Source: AC-32 sp963754265 (GTDB lineage: Bacteria; Actinomycetota; Thermoleophilia; Gaiellales; Gaiellaceae). Taken from it: a stretch of DNA of 64,000 nt. Positions 53,287 to 62,322 of the stretch are shown one piece after another (position 1 is the stretch's first letter; every line of letters starts with the position of its first letter). Location of the stretch: the NCBI GenBank assembly GCA_963754265.1, contig CAVWFB010000017.1, forward strand, positions 124,001-188,000, given 5' to 3'. The notes beneath the pieces were generated by a model. It was not told the DNA's origin and did not search any database. It worked only from the letters and a program-made list of their open reading frames with translations. The position numbers and the translations under genes are program-made.

Positions 53287-54920
53287 GCCCCGAAGCGCCG
53301 GGCCAGCACCTCGGGGAGCGGCCTCGTGTTGAGGACCTCCTCCGGCCTCGCCCAGCCGCGCCGGGCCGTCGCGACCGCCAGCTCCATGTTCCCGAGGCCG
53401 CGCGTCGAGTGCGCGTCGGTGTTCACGACGATGGTCACGCCGGCCTCGCGTGCCATGCGCACGTGCTCGGCGCTCAGGTCGAGCCGGTCGGGCAGCCCGT
53501 TCACCTCCACCGCCCGGCCCTGCTCGGCCAGCCGCTCGAAGACGGCCTCGAGATCGACCGCGTTCGGCGGCCGGCGGTTGATCATTCGCCCGGTCGGGTG
53601 GCTGAGGGCGCTCACGTAGGGCGAGTCCAGCGCCGAGAGCACGCGCTTCGTCAGCTCCTGGCGCGATCCGCGTTGCCCGCCGTGGACGCTCGCCTGCACC
53701 CACTCCAGCTCGGCGAGCACGTCGTCGGGGAGGTCGAGCGCGCCGTCCCGGCGGATGTCGCACTCGGTGCCGCGCAAGAGCCGGAACGGCGCGAGCCGTT
53801 CGTTGGCCTCGGCGATCTCCTCGGCCTGCCGCCTGACGCCGTCGGCGTCGAGGCCCGGAACCGCGCCGACGCTGACGGTGTGGTCGCAGATCGCGAGGTA
53901 GTCGTAGCCCCGGTCCTTGGCGGCGAGCCCCATCTCGTAGACGGTCGCCCTCCCGTCCGACCACGTCGTGTGCGCATGCAGGTCGCCGCGCACGTCGCCG
54001 AGCTCGAGCAGGCGGGGCGGCTCTCCCCTGAACTCCCCTTCGCGCAGCTCGGGCGGGACGAACGGGATCCCGAGGGAGCGGTAGACGCCTTCCTCGTCCG
54101 GAGCTGCAGGCAGCGGTTCGAGCGCGGACACGTACTCCGGCGAGCCCGTCGCGCGCAGGAGCTCGGTGCCGAACCGGCCCGGCTCGGCGACGACCAGCTC
54201 GACGGGCACCCCCTCGACCGTCACACCGAGCGCCCGCCGCGGCTCCCGCTCCACGACCGCGACGATCTGCGGCAGCGCCTCGAATCGCTCCAGCACCGGT
54301 TCCGCTGCGTCGGCCGGGACGACCACCGCCAGGCGCTCCGACGCGTCCCGCCAGCGGCGTGGATCGCCCGCGGCCTCACCTCCCAGCTCCTCGGCGATCG
54401 ACTGCACGAGCGGTCGGCTCCGGTGGAGTTGGAGCGGCCGGACGGTCGCGGCGCCCGGCTCGCGCTCGAGCGCGGCCTGCAGCTTGCGCTCGGTCTCCGG
54501 CCCGATCCCGGGCACCTCTCGTAGCCGGCCCTCGCGTGCCGCCTCTCTCAGCTCCTCGAGGTTGCCGACTCCGAGCACGCGCCCGATCTCGAGCATCCGC
54601 TTGACCGAGACGCCGAGGAAGCGGCCGAGCCCGGCCAGCTCCGGCGAGACCTCCCGCTCGAGCTCCCGCAGCTCGGCGATCTCGCCGGTCTCGACGAGCT
54701 CCTGCAGCCGCCGTTCGATGCCGGGGCCGATGCCGCGGAGCTCGCGCGCCCGGCCCTCGCGCACGAGCTGGGCCACGGGTACGGGGGTCGCGCGGATCAG
54801 TTCGGCGGCGCGGCGGTAGGCACGGGCGGAGTACGGCTCGGCATCTGCGAGCTCGAGCAGCGTCGCGAAGGCGTCGAGCTGACGCGCGATCTCGGCGTTG
54901 TCCGGCTGCGAGCTCTGCAC
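53283..54920 (-). CDS. PolX-like protein: HhH plus degenerate polymerase core plus PHP domain
   Basis: 545 residues from GTG 54920 (ATG 54941 is an alternative). Helix-hairpin-helix motifs (ELRGIGPGIERRLQELV; REVPGIGPETERKLQAAL) resemble DNA polymerase X. The nucleotidyltransferase core lacks the DxD aspartates: where PolX has a GS..R..TV.D.D motif, this has AGDPRRWRDASERLAVVV. The PHP domain is intact (DLHAHTTWSDG near 313-323; LAICDHT; EWVQASVHGG; ALSHPTGR; VNTDAHS), keeping metal ligands of a phosphoesterase. So it is probably a DNA-related phosphoesterase without polymerase activity. Confidence 0.8.
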   Translation of the reverse strand: MQSSQPDNAEIARQLDAFATLLELADAEPYSARAYRRAAELIRATPVPVAQLVREGRARELRGIGPGIERRLQELVETGEIAELRELEREVSPELAGLGRFLGVSVKRMLEIGRVLGVGNLEELREAAREGRLREVPGIGPETERKLQAALEREPGAATVRPLQLHRSRPLVQSIAEELGGEAAGDPRRWRDASERLAVVVPADAAEPVLERFEALPQIVAVVEREPRRALGVTVEGVPVELVVAEPGRFGTELLRATGSPEYVSALEPLPAAPDEEGVYRSLGIPFVPPELREGEFRGEPPRLLELGDVRGDLHAHTTWSDGRATVYEMGLAAKDRGYDYLAICDHTVSVGAVPGLDADGVRRQAEEIAEANERLAPFRLLRGTECDIRRDGALDLPDDVLAELEWVQASVHGGQRGSRQELTKRVLSALDSPYVSALSHPTGRMINRRPPNAVDLEAVFERLAEQGRAVEVNGLPDRLDLSAEHVRMAREAGVTIVVNTDAHSTRGLGNMELAVATARRGWARPEEVLNTRPLPEVLARRFGA

Positions 54921-54927
54921 TGCTGGA

Positions 54928-54933
54928 TAGTCT
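54928..54933 (+). promoter_or_regulatory. -10 box, leaderless promoter of the F420 operon
   Basis: TAGTCT, six bases before ATG 54940. The reverse strand reads GACTAT at 54932-54927, six bases before GTG 54920, so divergent promoters may share these bases. Confidence 0.55.
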
Positions 54934-54939
54934 CTCCGC

Positions 54940-55497
54940 ATGCCGACCGTGGTTGTTCCCTTCCGCGGGGAAAGCGCCAAACGCCGCCTTGCTCCCGCGC
55001 CCGAGGACGTCCGGGCGACGTTGGCGAACGCGATGCTCGAGGACGTCCTGGACGCCTGCAGGGCGGTCGCGGAAGACGTGGTCGTCGCCTCCGGAGGCGG
55101 CGGTCAGGGCGCTGCGGTCGAGATCGCATTGAAACGCGTCGACTCGGGCCCGATCCTCGTGGTCAACGCCGATCTGCCGGCCGCGCAGCCGCGCGACCTG
55201 CTCACGCTGCTCGGCGCGCTCCCCGAGAACGGCCTCGCGCTGGTCGCCGCGAGCGACGGAACCACCAATGCCCTCGCACTCGCCGCGCCGCACCTGTTCG
55301 CACCGCTCTACGGCCCCGAGAGCGCCGAGCGCTTCCTGGCCCGGGCTACCCGCCTGGACGTGCCCGCTGCCGTCGCCGCGATCCCGAACCTCGTCGACGA
55401 CGTGGACACGCTGGGCGACCTCGAAGAGCTCGAGGGACGCCTCGGCCCGCGCACAGCCGCCGCCTTCGACGCGCTGCGCACCGGCCTCACGCGGTGA
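54940..55497 (+). CDS. cofC: 2-phospho-L-lactate / phosphoenolpyruvate guanylyltransferase CofC (FbiD)
   Basis: 185 residues. VVVPFRGESAKRRLAPAPED is the NTP-binding start of the CofC family, and GPILVVNADLPAAQPRDLL carries the metal-binding aspartate. NALALAAPHLFAPLYGPESA follows the family. It couples GTP to phosphoenolpyruvate or phospholactate for F420 side-chain synthesis. First gene of cofC-cofD-npdG-cofE; GTGA overlap to cofD. Actinobacterial enzymes usually use phosphoenolpyruvate, so the substrate here is likely that. Confidence 0.9.
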   Translation: MPTVVVPFRGESAKRRLAPAPEDVRATLANAMLEDVLDACRAVAEDVVVASGGGGQGAAVEIALKRVDSGPILVVNADLPAAQPRDLLTLLGALPENGLALVAASDGTTNALALAAPHLFAPLYGPESAERFLARATRLDVPAAVAAIPNLVDDVDTLGDLEELEGRLGPRTAAAFDALRTGLTR

Positions 55498-56408
55498 AGG
55501 TCGTCGTCCTCGCAGGCGGGCTCGGAGGCTCCCGCTTCGCCCGCGCGCTCGCGGAGACGATCGATCCCCGGGAGCTGACCATCGTCGGCAACGTCGGCGA
55601 CGACGTCGAGGTCTTCGGGCTCCACGTCTCGCCCGATCTCGACACGATCCTCTACACGCTCACCGGCCGGCTCGACGAGGAGCGCGGCTGGGGGCGCAAG
55701 GACGAGACGTGGCAGGCGCTCGGCGCCGCCGACGAGCTGGGCGCCGAGACCTGGTTCCGGCTCGGCGACCGCGATCTCGGGCTGCACCTGGTTCGCACCG
55801 AGAGGCTGCGCCGCGGGGAGCCCCTCTCGAGCGTCACCCGAGAGCTCGCCGTCGCGTTCGGGCTCGAGCCCACGCTTCTTCCTGCCACCGACGACCGGCT
55901 GCGCACCTGGCTCGAGACTCCCGCGGGCGAGTTCCCCTTCCAGGAGTGGTTCGTCCAGAGGCAGCACCGGGACGAGGTGGACGCGGTGCGCTTCGAGGGC
56001 GACGCTCGACCGGCGCCGGGAGTCGTGGAATCCCTCGAGGACGCAGACCTGATCGCGATCGCACCGAGCAACCCGTTCGTCAGCATCTGGCCGATCCTGG
56101 CCGTGGCCGGGATTCGCGAGGCGCTGGAGGAGCGGCGCGCCCCGGCGGTCGCCGTCAGCCCGCTGATCGGGGGCAAGGCCGTCCGCGGCCCGGCCGACCG
56201 GATGCTCGCCCGCCTCGCCGGCGGGACCGGCCCGCGGCACGTAGCAGACTGTTACAAGGGACTGATCGACGCGCTCGTCGTGGACGCGGCGGACGCCGAC
56301 GAGGACGCCGGCATTCCCACGATCGTGACGCGCACGCTGATGAACGACCCCGACGCCCGGCGGCGGTTGGCCGACGCGGTGCTCGAGACCGCAGGAGCCC
56401 CGAGATGA
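55494..56408 (+). CDS. cofD: LPPG:Fo 2-phospho-L-lactate transferase CofD (FbiA)
   Basis: 304 residues from GTG 55494. VVLAGGLGGSRFARALAETI at 4-23, NVGDDVEVFGLHVSPDLDTI and LIAIAPSNPFVSIWPILAV match CofD. It joins the activated three-carbon phosphate to the deazaflavin Fo. It lies between cofC and the F420 reductase with 4-base overlaps on both sides. Fo synthase genes are not in the window. Confidence 0.93.
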   Translation: MKVVVLAGGLGGSRFARALAETIDPRELTIVGNVGDDVEVFGLHVSPDLDTILYTLTGRLDEERGWGRKDETWQALGAADELGAETWFRLGDRDLGLHLVRTERLRRGEPLSSVTRELAVAFGLEPTLLPATDDRLRTWLETPAGEFPFQEWFVQRQHRDEVDAVRFEGDARPAPGVVESLEDADLIAIAPSNPFVSIWPILAVAGIREALEERRAPAVAVSPLIGGKAVRGPADRMLARLAGGTGPRHVADCYKGLIDALVVDAADADEDAGIPTIVTRTLMNDPDARRRLADAVLETAGAPR

Positions 56409-57025
56409 TCGTCGCGATCATCGGCGGCACCGGCACCTTCGGGCGCGCGCTGGCCCGCCGCTTGCACCAGCTCGGCGACGATGTTCTCATCGGCTCGCGC
56501 GACGCACAGCGGGCCAGGGAGCGGGCGCTCGAGATCGGCGTCCACGGCGACAGCAACGAGGACGTGGTCAGGGACGCCGACCTGGTCGTGCTCGCGACCA
56601 AGTCGAACGCGGCACTCGAGACCGGCGCTGCGCTGGCCGACGCGATCGGCGACACGCCGGTCCTGTGCGTCGCGAGCGACCTGCGCTTCACCGACATCGG
56701 CATCGTCCCCGGCCTCGAGGAAGGCTCGCTGGCCGAGAACCTGGCGGAGCTGCTGCGGGCGCCGGTTGCATCCGGCTTGCAGTCGATCTCCGCGATCGAC
56801 CTCTCGGGCCCGGAGCCGCCCGACCAGGACGCGCTCATCTGCGGGGACGATCCCCGGGCGAAGAAGCTCGCGCTCGAGCTCGCCGGCCGGCTCGTCGGCG
56901 GCAGGGCGGTCGACGTCGGCCCGCTCGCGAACTCGCGCGCGCTCGAGGCGATGACGGCCGTGATCCTGAACGTGAACAAGGAGTTCGGCGTCCACGCCGG
57001 GCTGCGGCTGACCGGCCTGCCGTGA
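56405..57025 (+). CDS. npdG: NADPH-dependent F420 reductase
   Basis: 206 residues from ATG 56405. IIGGTGTFGRALARRL at 5-20 is the dinucleotide fold and GSRDAQRA with Ser31 and Arg32 is the NADP 2'-phosphate site. ALICGDDPRAKKLALELAGR and ILNVNKEFGVHAG complete the family pattern. It passes hydride between NADPH and F420. Placing it inside the cofactor operon links synthesis and use. Confidence 0.9.
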   Translation: MIVAIIGGTGTFGRALARRLHQLGDDVLIGSRDAQRARERALEIGVHGDSNEDVVRDADLVVLATKSNAALETGAALADAIGDTPVLCVASDLRFTDIGIVPGLEEGSLAENLAELLRAPVASGLQSISAIDLSGPEPPDQDALICGDDPRAKKLALELAGRLVGGRAVDVGPLANSRALEAMTAVILNVNKEFGVHAGLRLTGLP

Positions 57026-57747
57026 CCGTCACGATCTGGCCGGTCGAGGGGCTGCCGGAGATCCGCGAGCGAGACGACCTCGGGGCGCTGATCGCGGGCC
57101 GGGCCGAGCTGCAGGACGGCGACGTCCTCGTGGTTGCGCAGAAGGCGGTCTCGAAGGCGGAGGGACGGATCGTTCGTCTGGCCGAGATCGAGGCTTCCGC
57201 CGAGGCGAGGGAGCTGGCCGCCGACCACGATCCGCGCCAGCTCGAGGTGATCCTGCGGGAGGCGGCACGGCTCGTGCGCACGCGCCCGCCGCTCGTGATC
57301 GCCGAGACCAGGCACGGCTTCGTCTGTGCCTCCGCGGGCGTCGACGCCTCGAACGCGCCCGAGCCGGACATGGTCGTGCTCCTGCCCGAGGATCCCGACG
57401 CCTCGGCCGCCCGGATCCGGGAGCGCGTGAGCGACCTCACCGGCGCCGAGGTCGGCGTGATCGTCAGCGACTCCTTCGGCCGCGCCTGGCGGCAGGGCAC
57501 GACCGACGTGGCCATCGGTGTCGCCGGGGTCCGCCCGCTGCTCGACCTCAAGGGCCTGCGGGACGCGACCGGCTATGAGCTCCACGCGACGGTGATCGCG
57601 GTCGCGGACGAGCTCGCCGGCGCCGCGGAGCTCGTGATGGGGAAGACTGCCGGGGTGCCTGCCGCCGTCATCCGCGGCGTCGATGCCCTCGGCGAGGGCA
57701 GCGCGCGCGAGCTCGTGATGCCGCCCGACCGCGACCTGTTCCGGTGA
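57022..57747 (+). CDS. cofE: Coenzyme F420-0:L-glutamate ligase CofE
   Basis: 241 residues from GTG 57022, GTGA overlap with npdG. VLVVAQKAVSKAEGRIVRL, HGFVCASAGVDASNAPEPD, SDSFGRAWRQGTTDVAIG and VMGKTAGVPAAVIRGVDA are CofE hallmarks for GTP and metal binding. It adds glutamates to F420-0. It lacks the C-terminal nitroreductase-like domain of mycobacterial FbiB, so dehydro-F420 reduction, if needed, must come from another gene. Confidence 0.93.
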   Translation: MTVTIWPVEGLPEIRERDDLGALIAGRAELQDGDVLVVAQKAVSKAEGRIVRLAEIEASAEARELAADHDPRQLEVILREAARLVRTRPPLVIAETRHGFVCASAGVDASNAPEPDMVVLLPEDPDASAARIRERVSDLTGAEVGVIVSDSFGRAWRQGTTDVAIGVAGVRPLLDLKGLRDATGYELHATVIAVADELAGAAELVMGKTAGVPAAVIRGVDALGEGSARELVMPPDRDLFR

Positions 57748-58208
57748 GCGAGCGGAGCGGCGAGGATCTCGACCGCGAGCTGATCGAGTTCATGAACGAA
57801 CTCCGGGTTGCGCTCCCCGGGGTTCAGGTCCTCTTCGCCTTTCTGCTCGCGGTCCCGTTCTCCAACGGCTGGACGCGCGTCACGGATCTCCAGCGCGACG
57901 TCTTCTTCGTCGCCTTCATCGCGACCGCCGCTGCGTCGATCCTGCTGATCGCGCCCTCGGCGTACCACCGCCTGCGCTGGCGCGAGCGCGACAAGGAGCA
58001 GATGCTTCGGACCTCGAACCGGCTGGCGATCGCCGGCACGACCTGCCTCGCGCTCGGGATGACCGCGGCGGTCTTCCTGATCACCGACCTGCTCTTCAAG
58101 TCCTGGTGGGCAGCGCTCACCACCGCCCTGGTCGGCGGCGCCTTCGCCTGGTTCTGGTACGGCCTGCCGCTCAGCCGTCGGACCGGCGACGCAGCGCGAT
58201 CCCGTTGA
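57744..58208 (+). CDS. DUF6328-type membrane protein
   Basis: 154 residues from GTG 57744 with GTGA overlap. Four hydrophobic segments: about 27-45, 50-71, 93-111 and 119-138. ELRVALPGVQVLFAFLLAVP and HRLRWRERDKEQMLRTSNRL are family-like. Function unknown. It is appended to the F420 operon but need not be related. Its 3' end overlaps the opposing ureohydrolase gene by 38 bases. Confidence 0.75.
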   Translation: MSERSGEDLDRELIEFMNELRVALPGVQVLFAFLLAVPFSNGWTRVTDLQRDVFFVAFIATAAASILLIAPSAYHRLRWRERDKEQMLRTSNRLAIAGTTCLALGMTAAVFLITDLLFKSWWAALTTALVGGAFAWFWYGLPLSRRTGDAARSR

Positions 58209-59139
58209 GGATCTCGCGCACGACCCGGTCGGCGACGAGGGCCGTGACGTCGGCCGAGCCCACGGCCGTCGGGATCACCTCGACCACCTCGGCGCCGACG
58301 AGCTCGAGCTCGGCGGCCACCGTGCGGCAGGCCCAGAGCAGGTCGGTCGAGGTCATGCCTCCGGGCTCCGGCGTCCCGGTGCCGGGTGCGAACGCGGGGT
58401 CGAGCACGTCGACGTCGACGGTCAGGTAGACGGGCCCGTCCCCGACAATCGCGAGGGTCCGGCCGACGATCTCCTCGATCCCGTCGCGGCCGACGTCGTG
58501 CATGAAGAAGCTCGTGATCCCGCGGTCGGCCTGCCACCGGAAGGTCTCTTCGCCGGGCCAGTAGCCGCGCAGACCGATCTGGACGTAGCGCTCGGGCGCG
58601 ACCTTCCCGGCCTCCACCAGCCGCAGCATCGGCGTCCCGTGCGAGACCTCGACGCCGAAGACCTCACGGCCGGTGTCGGTGTGCGTGTCGAAGTGGACGA
58701 GTCCGACCGGGCCATGTCGCTCGGCCACCGCGCGGACGTCCGGCTCGGCGATCGAGTGATCGCCGCCGAGCACGACCGGCAGCAGGCCGGCGTCGAGGAC
58801 CTGACCCACCAGCGCCTCGATCGCCGCGTGGGAGGCAGCCGGGTCGGCCGGAAGCACCGCCGCGTCGCCGAAGTCGACGATCTTCAGCTCCTCGAAGGCG
58901 TCCACCTTCGACTCCAGGTGCGGACCGGGCGGGCAGCTGGCGGCGCGGATCGCGCGCGGCCCGAAGCGCGCGCCCGGGCGGTCGGAGACGAGGTCGTCGG
59001 TGGGCGCTCCGACGATCGCCACGTCGAAGCCTGCAAGCTCGGCGGGATCCTGGGTGTACGGCGCTCCGCCGTAGGTGAGCAGGCCCGCGTAGTCGGGCTT
59101 CTCGCCGTATCTGCGCCAGCGCTCGAGCGGGTCGATCAC
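58171..59139 (-). CDS. Agmatinase / ureohydrolase family enzyme
   Basis: 322 residues from GTG 59139, GTGA overlap with the MFS gene. Metal ligands are all present: LGGDHSI with His128, HFDTHTD with Asp151, His153 and Asp155, and VDVDVLDPAF with Asp242 and Asp244. The layout fits agmatinase or guanidinobutyrase-type enzymes that hydrolyse a guanidino group to urea plus amine. Substrate within the family is uncertain. It is downstream of a decarboxylase and a carrier, which fits amine metabolism. Confidence 0.87.
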   Translation of the reverse strand: MIDPLERWRRYGEKPDYAGLLTYGGAPYTQDPAELAGFDVAIVGAPTDDLVSDRPGARFGPRAIRAASCPPGPHLESKVDAFEELKIVDFGDAAVLPADPAASHAAIEALVGQVLDAGLLPVVLGGDHSIAEPDVRAVAERHGPVGLVHFDTHTDTGREVFGVEVSHGTPMLRLVEAGKVAPERYVQIGLRGYWPGEETFRWQADRGITSFFMHDVGRDGIEEIVGRTLAIVGDGPVYLTVDVDVLDPAFAPGTGTPEPGGMTSTDLLWACRTVAAELELVGAEVVEVIPTAVGSADVTALVADRVVREILNGIALRRRSDG

Positions 59140-60776
59140 GGCGCGATTCTCGCGTGCTCGAGGGCAGACGCTCGTGGACGAGCCGTTCCGCCTCGCTCAC
59201 CGCCCGCGGGTGCGACGTCACGCTGGCGAGGAAAGTCGGCTTGTCCAGCGCGTAGAGCCGTGCGTCGGTCCGGGCCGTTACGGTGGCCGTGCGCGGCACA
59301 TCCTCGAGCAGGGCGAGCTCGCCGAAGCCTTCGCCGCGGCCGATGGCGCGTAGCGGCTGCCCTCCACGCGTGACGGCCAGCTCGCCGTCCGCGACCACGT
59401 AGAAGCGGTCGCCGGGATCGCCCTCGCGGACGACGTGGGTTCCCGCGGGGGCATCGAGGCCTGCGAGCCCTGTGCGAGCCCTTCCAGCGCTGGCGCGGCA
59501 AGCGGCGAGAACAGCGGCAGCGAGCGCAACAGCGCGATCTCGACGATCGGCGCCGGAGTCTTGCGGTCGATCGCGAGCGAGCTGCCGAATCGTGAGCAGC
59601 ACTGCCAGCGGTAGGAGCGCGCCGATGCCTACAACCGCCCATCGAGCGCCGAACAGGCTCACGAGCGCAGGCGTCAGGAGCGAACCGAGCGCGAGCCCGG
59701 CCATCGAGAGCCCCTCGAGGACGCCGAACACGCGCGAGAGCACGTCGATCGGAGCCGTTCGCTGCAGGATCGTCCGACCAGCGACGTCGAGCAGCGAACG
59801 GCCCGCGCCGGCGGCGGCCAGCAACAGAAGCGCCCCGACGGTCGTCGGCCAGGCGCCCAGCAGCACGAAGGCCGCGCCCCAGACGAGAATCCCGAGCACG
59901 AGCGCCGGCGTCAGGCGTCTGCGGCCGACCAGCGCGACCGTCACCGCGAGGCCTGCGACTCCGCCCGCCCCGAAAGCTGCGTTCAGGTACCCGGCGCCCG
60001 ATCCGCCGAGGTCGAGGACCGAGATCGCGAGCACGACGTAGAGGACGTCCAACGCGCCGATGGCCACGAACTGACCGGCCAGGAGGCCGACGAGGGACCG
60101 CGTCGACGGGTCTCGCCCCAGCACGCGGAATCCGGCGAGTGCGTCCTCGAGCGGGGCGACCGCCTCGCCCGCCGCCGGCGGCCCTTGCACCCGGGCCGCG
60201 AGCAGCGCCCCGACGCAGCACGACCCCTGCGAACACGGCAAAGACCCAGCCCGGCGAGGCGACGGCGAGCAGAACCCCGGTCGCCGCTGGGGCGACTAGC
60301 ACGCTCAGCGCCTCGATCCACCCGGAGACGACGTTCGTCGCGGTCAGCTCGTCCGGCGCCCGTGCCAGCGCCGGGACGAGCGCGGACTGCGTCGGCCGTG
60401 TGATCGTCACGCAGGTGGCTGCGACCGCGGCCAGCGCGTAGGCGGCGAGCGGCGGCGCGTGCGCGAGCAAGGCCGCCGCGGTCGCGCTCAGCGCCAGCGC
60501 CTGCGCGACGTAGCCGAGCGCGAGCACGCGAGCGGGCCGGTAGCGGTCGGCGAGCACCGCCGCGAACGGCGCCGCGATCCCCGCAGGAACCAGCTGCGCG
60601 AAGGCGACGAGCCCGGCGGTTGTCGCTCCGCCCTGCTCGTAGGCATAGACGAGCATCGCGATCCAGACGCCCCACTCGGCCGCGTTGAAGCCTGCGAAGG
60701 CGAGCTCGACCCGCCGCAGCTCGGGATTGCGGAACACGCCCCCGACCACCGCGCGAATCCGGCCGAGATGGCTCAC
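59136..60776 (-). CDS. MFS transporter with C-terminal cyclic-nucleotide-binding domain (several apparent frameshifts)
   Basis: Start GTG 60776 overlaps the decarboxylase stop. About twelve hydrophobic segments of an MFS carrier, beginning RNPELRRVELAFAGFNAAEW and RYRPARVLALGYVAQALALS. The C-terminus is a cNMP-binding domain with a canonical phosphate-binding cassette, GEGFGELALLEDVPRTATV, keeping the Glu and Arg that contact cyclic phosphate. Frame changes are near 60215, 59568, 59462 and 59165; with them fixed the stop is 59136, overlapping the ureohydrolase start. Carrier plus cNMP domain suggests gating of transport by cAMP. The cargo is unknown. Confidence 0.75.
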   Translation of the reverse strand: MSHLGRIRAVVGGVFRNPELRRVELAFAGFNAAEWGVWIAMLVYAYEQGGATTAGLVAFAQLVPAGIAAPFAAVLADRYRPARVLALGYVAQALALSATAAALLAHAPPLAAYALAAVAATCVTITRPTQSALVPALARAPDELTATNVVSGWIEALSVLVAPAATGVLLAVASPGWVFAVFAGVVLRRGAARGPGARAAGGGRGGRPARGRTRRIPRAGARPVDAVPRRPPGRSVRGHRRVGRPLRRARDLGPRPRRIGRRVPERSFRGGRSRRPRGDGRAGRPQTPDAGARARDSRLGRGLRAAGRLADDRRGASVAGRRRRGPFAARRRWSDDPAANGSDRRALARVRRPRGALDGRARARFAPDACAREPVRRSMGGCRHRRAPTAGSAAHDSAARSRSTARLRRRSSRSRCCARCRCSRRLPRQRWKGSHRARRPRCPRGNPRRPRGRSRRPLLRGRGRRAGRHAWRAAATRHRPRRRLRRARPARGCAAHGHRNGPDRRTALRAGQADFPRQRDVAPAGGERGGTARPRASALEHARIAP

Positions 60777-62281
60777 GCGTGCCGCGGCAGGCGCTCGGCG
60801 ACGGCGGCCCTGATCTCGCGGTCGATGCTCGGGTAGCGACGCACGAGCTCGCCGAGGCGCCCGTCCGGGAAGACGAGCAGTCGCAGCGCCGAGGTCGCCC
60901 GCACCGAGGCAAGGCGCGGATAGGCGAACCCCGCTCCCCAGTCGAGGGCGGTCAGCTCGCCGAAGAACTCTCCCGGCCCGAGATCGCGCGCGTGCTCGCC
61001 GTCGATCGAGACGGCAGCCGTCCCTTCGAGGATGACGTAGAAGTCGCGGCCGAGGCTCCACTGCTCGACGACCATCTCCCCGGAGGTCGCCTCGCGGAGC
61101 GAGGCCTGCTTGCCGACGAGAGCCGCCTGGTCGGGCTGGAGATCGGCGAACAACGGCAGCGTCCGCAATGAAGGCAGGTCGGCCTCCGGTAGGCCGGGCC
61201 AGCTGCTCACGATCGTCGGGTGGCGCTCGTAGCGTCGCACGGCGTCCGCGGCCTTCGCCCCGACCTCGGGCCGAGTCTCCTCGAGGAAATCGAGCACCTG
61301 CCCCACGTCCTCGGGGCCGCTCGTGTGGTTGAGGATGCAGAGCCGGAGCGCGAGCCTCCCGTGGAGTCGGGTCGTGGAGATGAGCCCGACGTCGCTTCGT
61401 TCCAGGGCCGCAGCCAGGCTCGCGTTCTCGACCTCGTCGAGATCGCGGCGCCGGAAGCAGACGACGCCAAGCGAAGGCGGGGCCATCAGCTCCAGCGTCT
61501 CGCTGTCCTCGATCCGGCTCGCCGCGAGCGCGGCCAGGTCGAGCGATCGCCTGATCGCGATACGGAAGGCGTCGAGGCCGAAAAAGCGCAGCGAGAGCCA
61601 GAGCTTCAGCGCGCGTGCCGAACGGGTGAGCTGGATCCCGAGGTCGGAGAAATTGACCTCCTCGTCGGCGGCCTCGGCGTCCCGGAGGTAGTCCGGCAGA
61701 GATCTCGAAGGCGGTCCGCAAGGCTCGTCCCTCTCGCACGAGCACGCAGCCGCACTCGAAGGGCTGGTAGAGCCACTTGTGCGGGTCGAGCGTGACCGAG
61801 TCCGCGAGCTCGAGCCCGGGCAGCAGCTAACGCGGTCGGCCAGGGCCGCGAACCCGCCGTAGGCGCCGTCCACGTGCAGCCAAGCTCCCCGTTGGTGGCA
61901 GACCTCGGCGAGTTGCGGCATGGGGTCGACCGCGCCCGAGTTGGTGGCGCCCGCGTTCGCCGCCACGAGGAAGGGCGTGCGCCCGGCCGCGACGTCGGCG
62001 TCCATGGCCCCGCGCAGGGTCGCGGGATCCAGCCGGAACGCCGCATCGGCCGGCAGCACACGCACCTGACCCGGCCGGAAGCCGAGGATCCGCGCCGCCC
62101 GCGCGACCGAGGAGTGCGCCTGGTCGGAGACGTAGAGAGACGAGGTCGTCCCGCATCGAGCCTGCGAACGGTCTCGCGCGCGCACGCGATGAGCGGTCAT
62201 GTTTCCGGCCGAGCCGCCGCTCACCAGGGAGCCCGCGGCTCGGCTCGGGTAGCCGATCCACTCCTTGAACCAGCCGAGCAC
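60773..62281 (-). pseudogene. PLP-dependent group II decarboxylase with C-terminal cyclic-nucleotide-binding domain, 5'-truncated and frameshifted
   Basis: Homology starts mid-domain (VLGWFKEWIGYPSRAAGSLV); roughly 100 N-terminal residues normally expected are absent, and the histidine phosphatase begins 42 bases upstream on the other strand. The PLP region is present: HVDGAYGGFAALAD, and in a second frame SVTLDPHKWLYQPFECGC with the PLP lysine. At least four frame changes occur near 62195, 62150, 61827 and 61700. After about residue 370 comes a cNMP domain (FYVILEGTAAVSIDGEHARD; GPGEFFGELTALDW). Substrate, perhaps an aromatic or basic amino acid, is unknown. Fusing this domain to a decarboxylase is unusual. 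Confidence 0.72.
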
Positions 62282-62322
62282 CCCGGCGAGACGGCGCTTC
62301 GCAACCGTGGCAAGCTCCGCCG

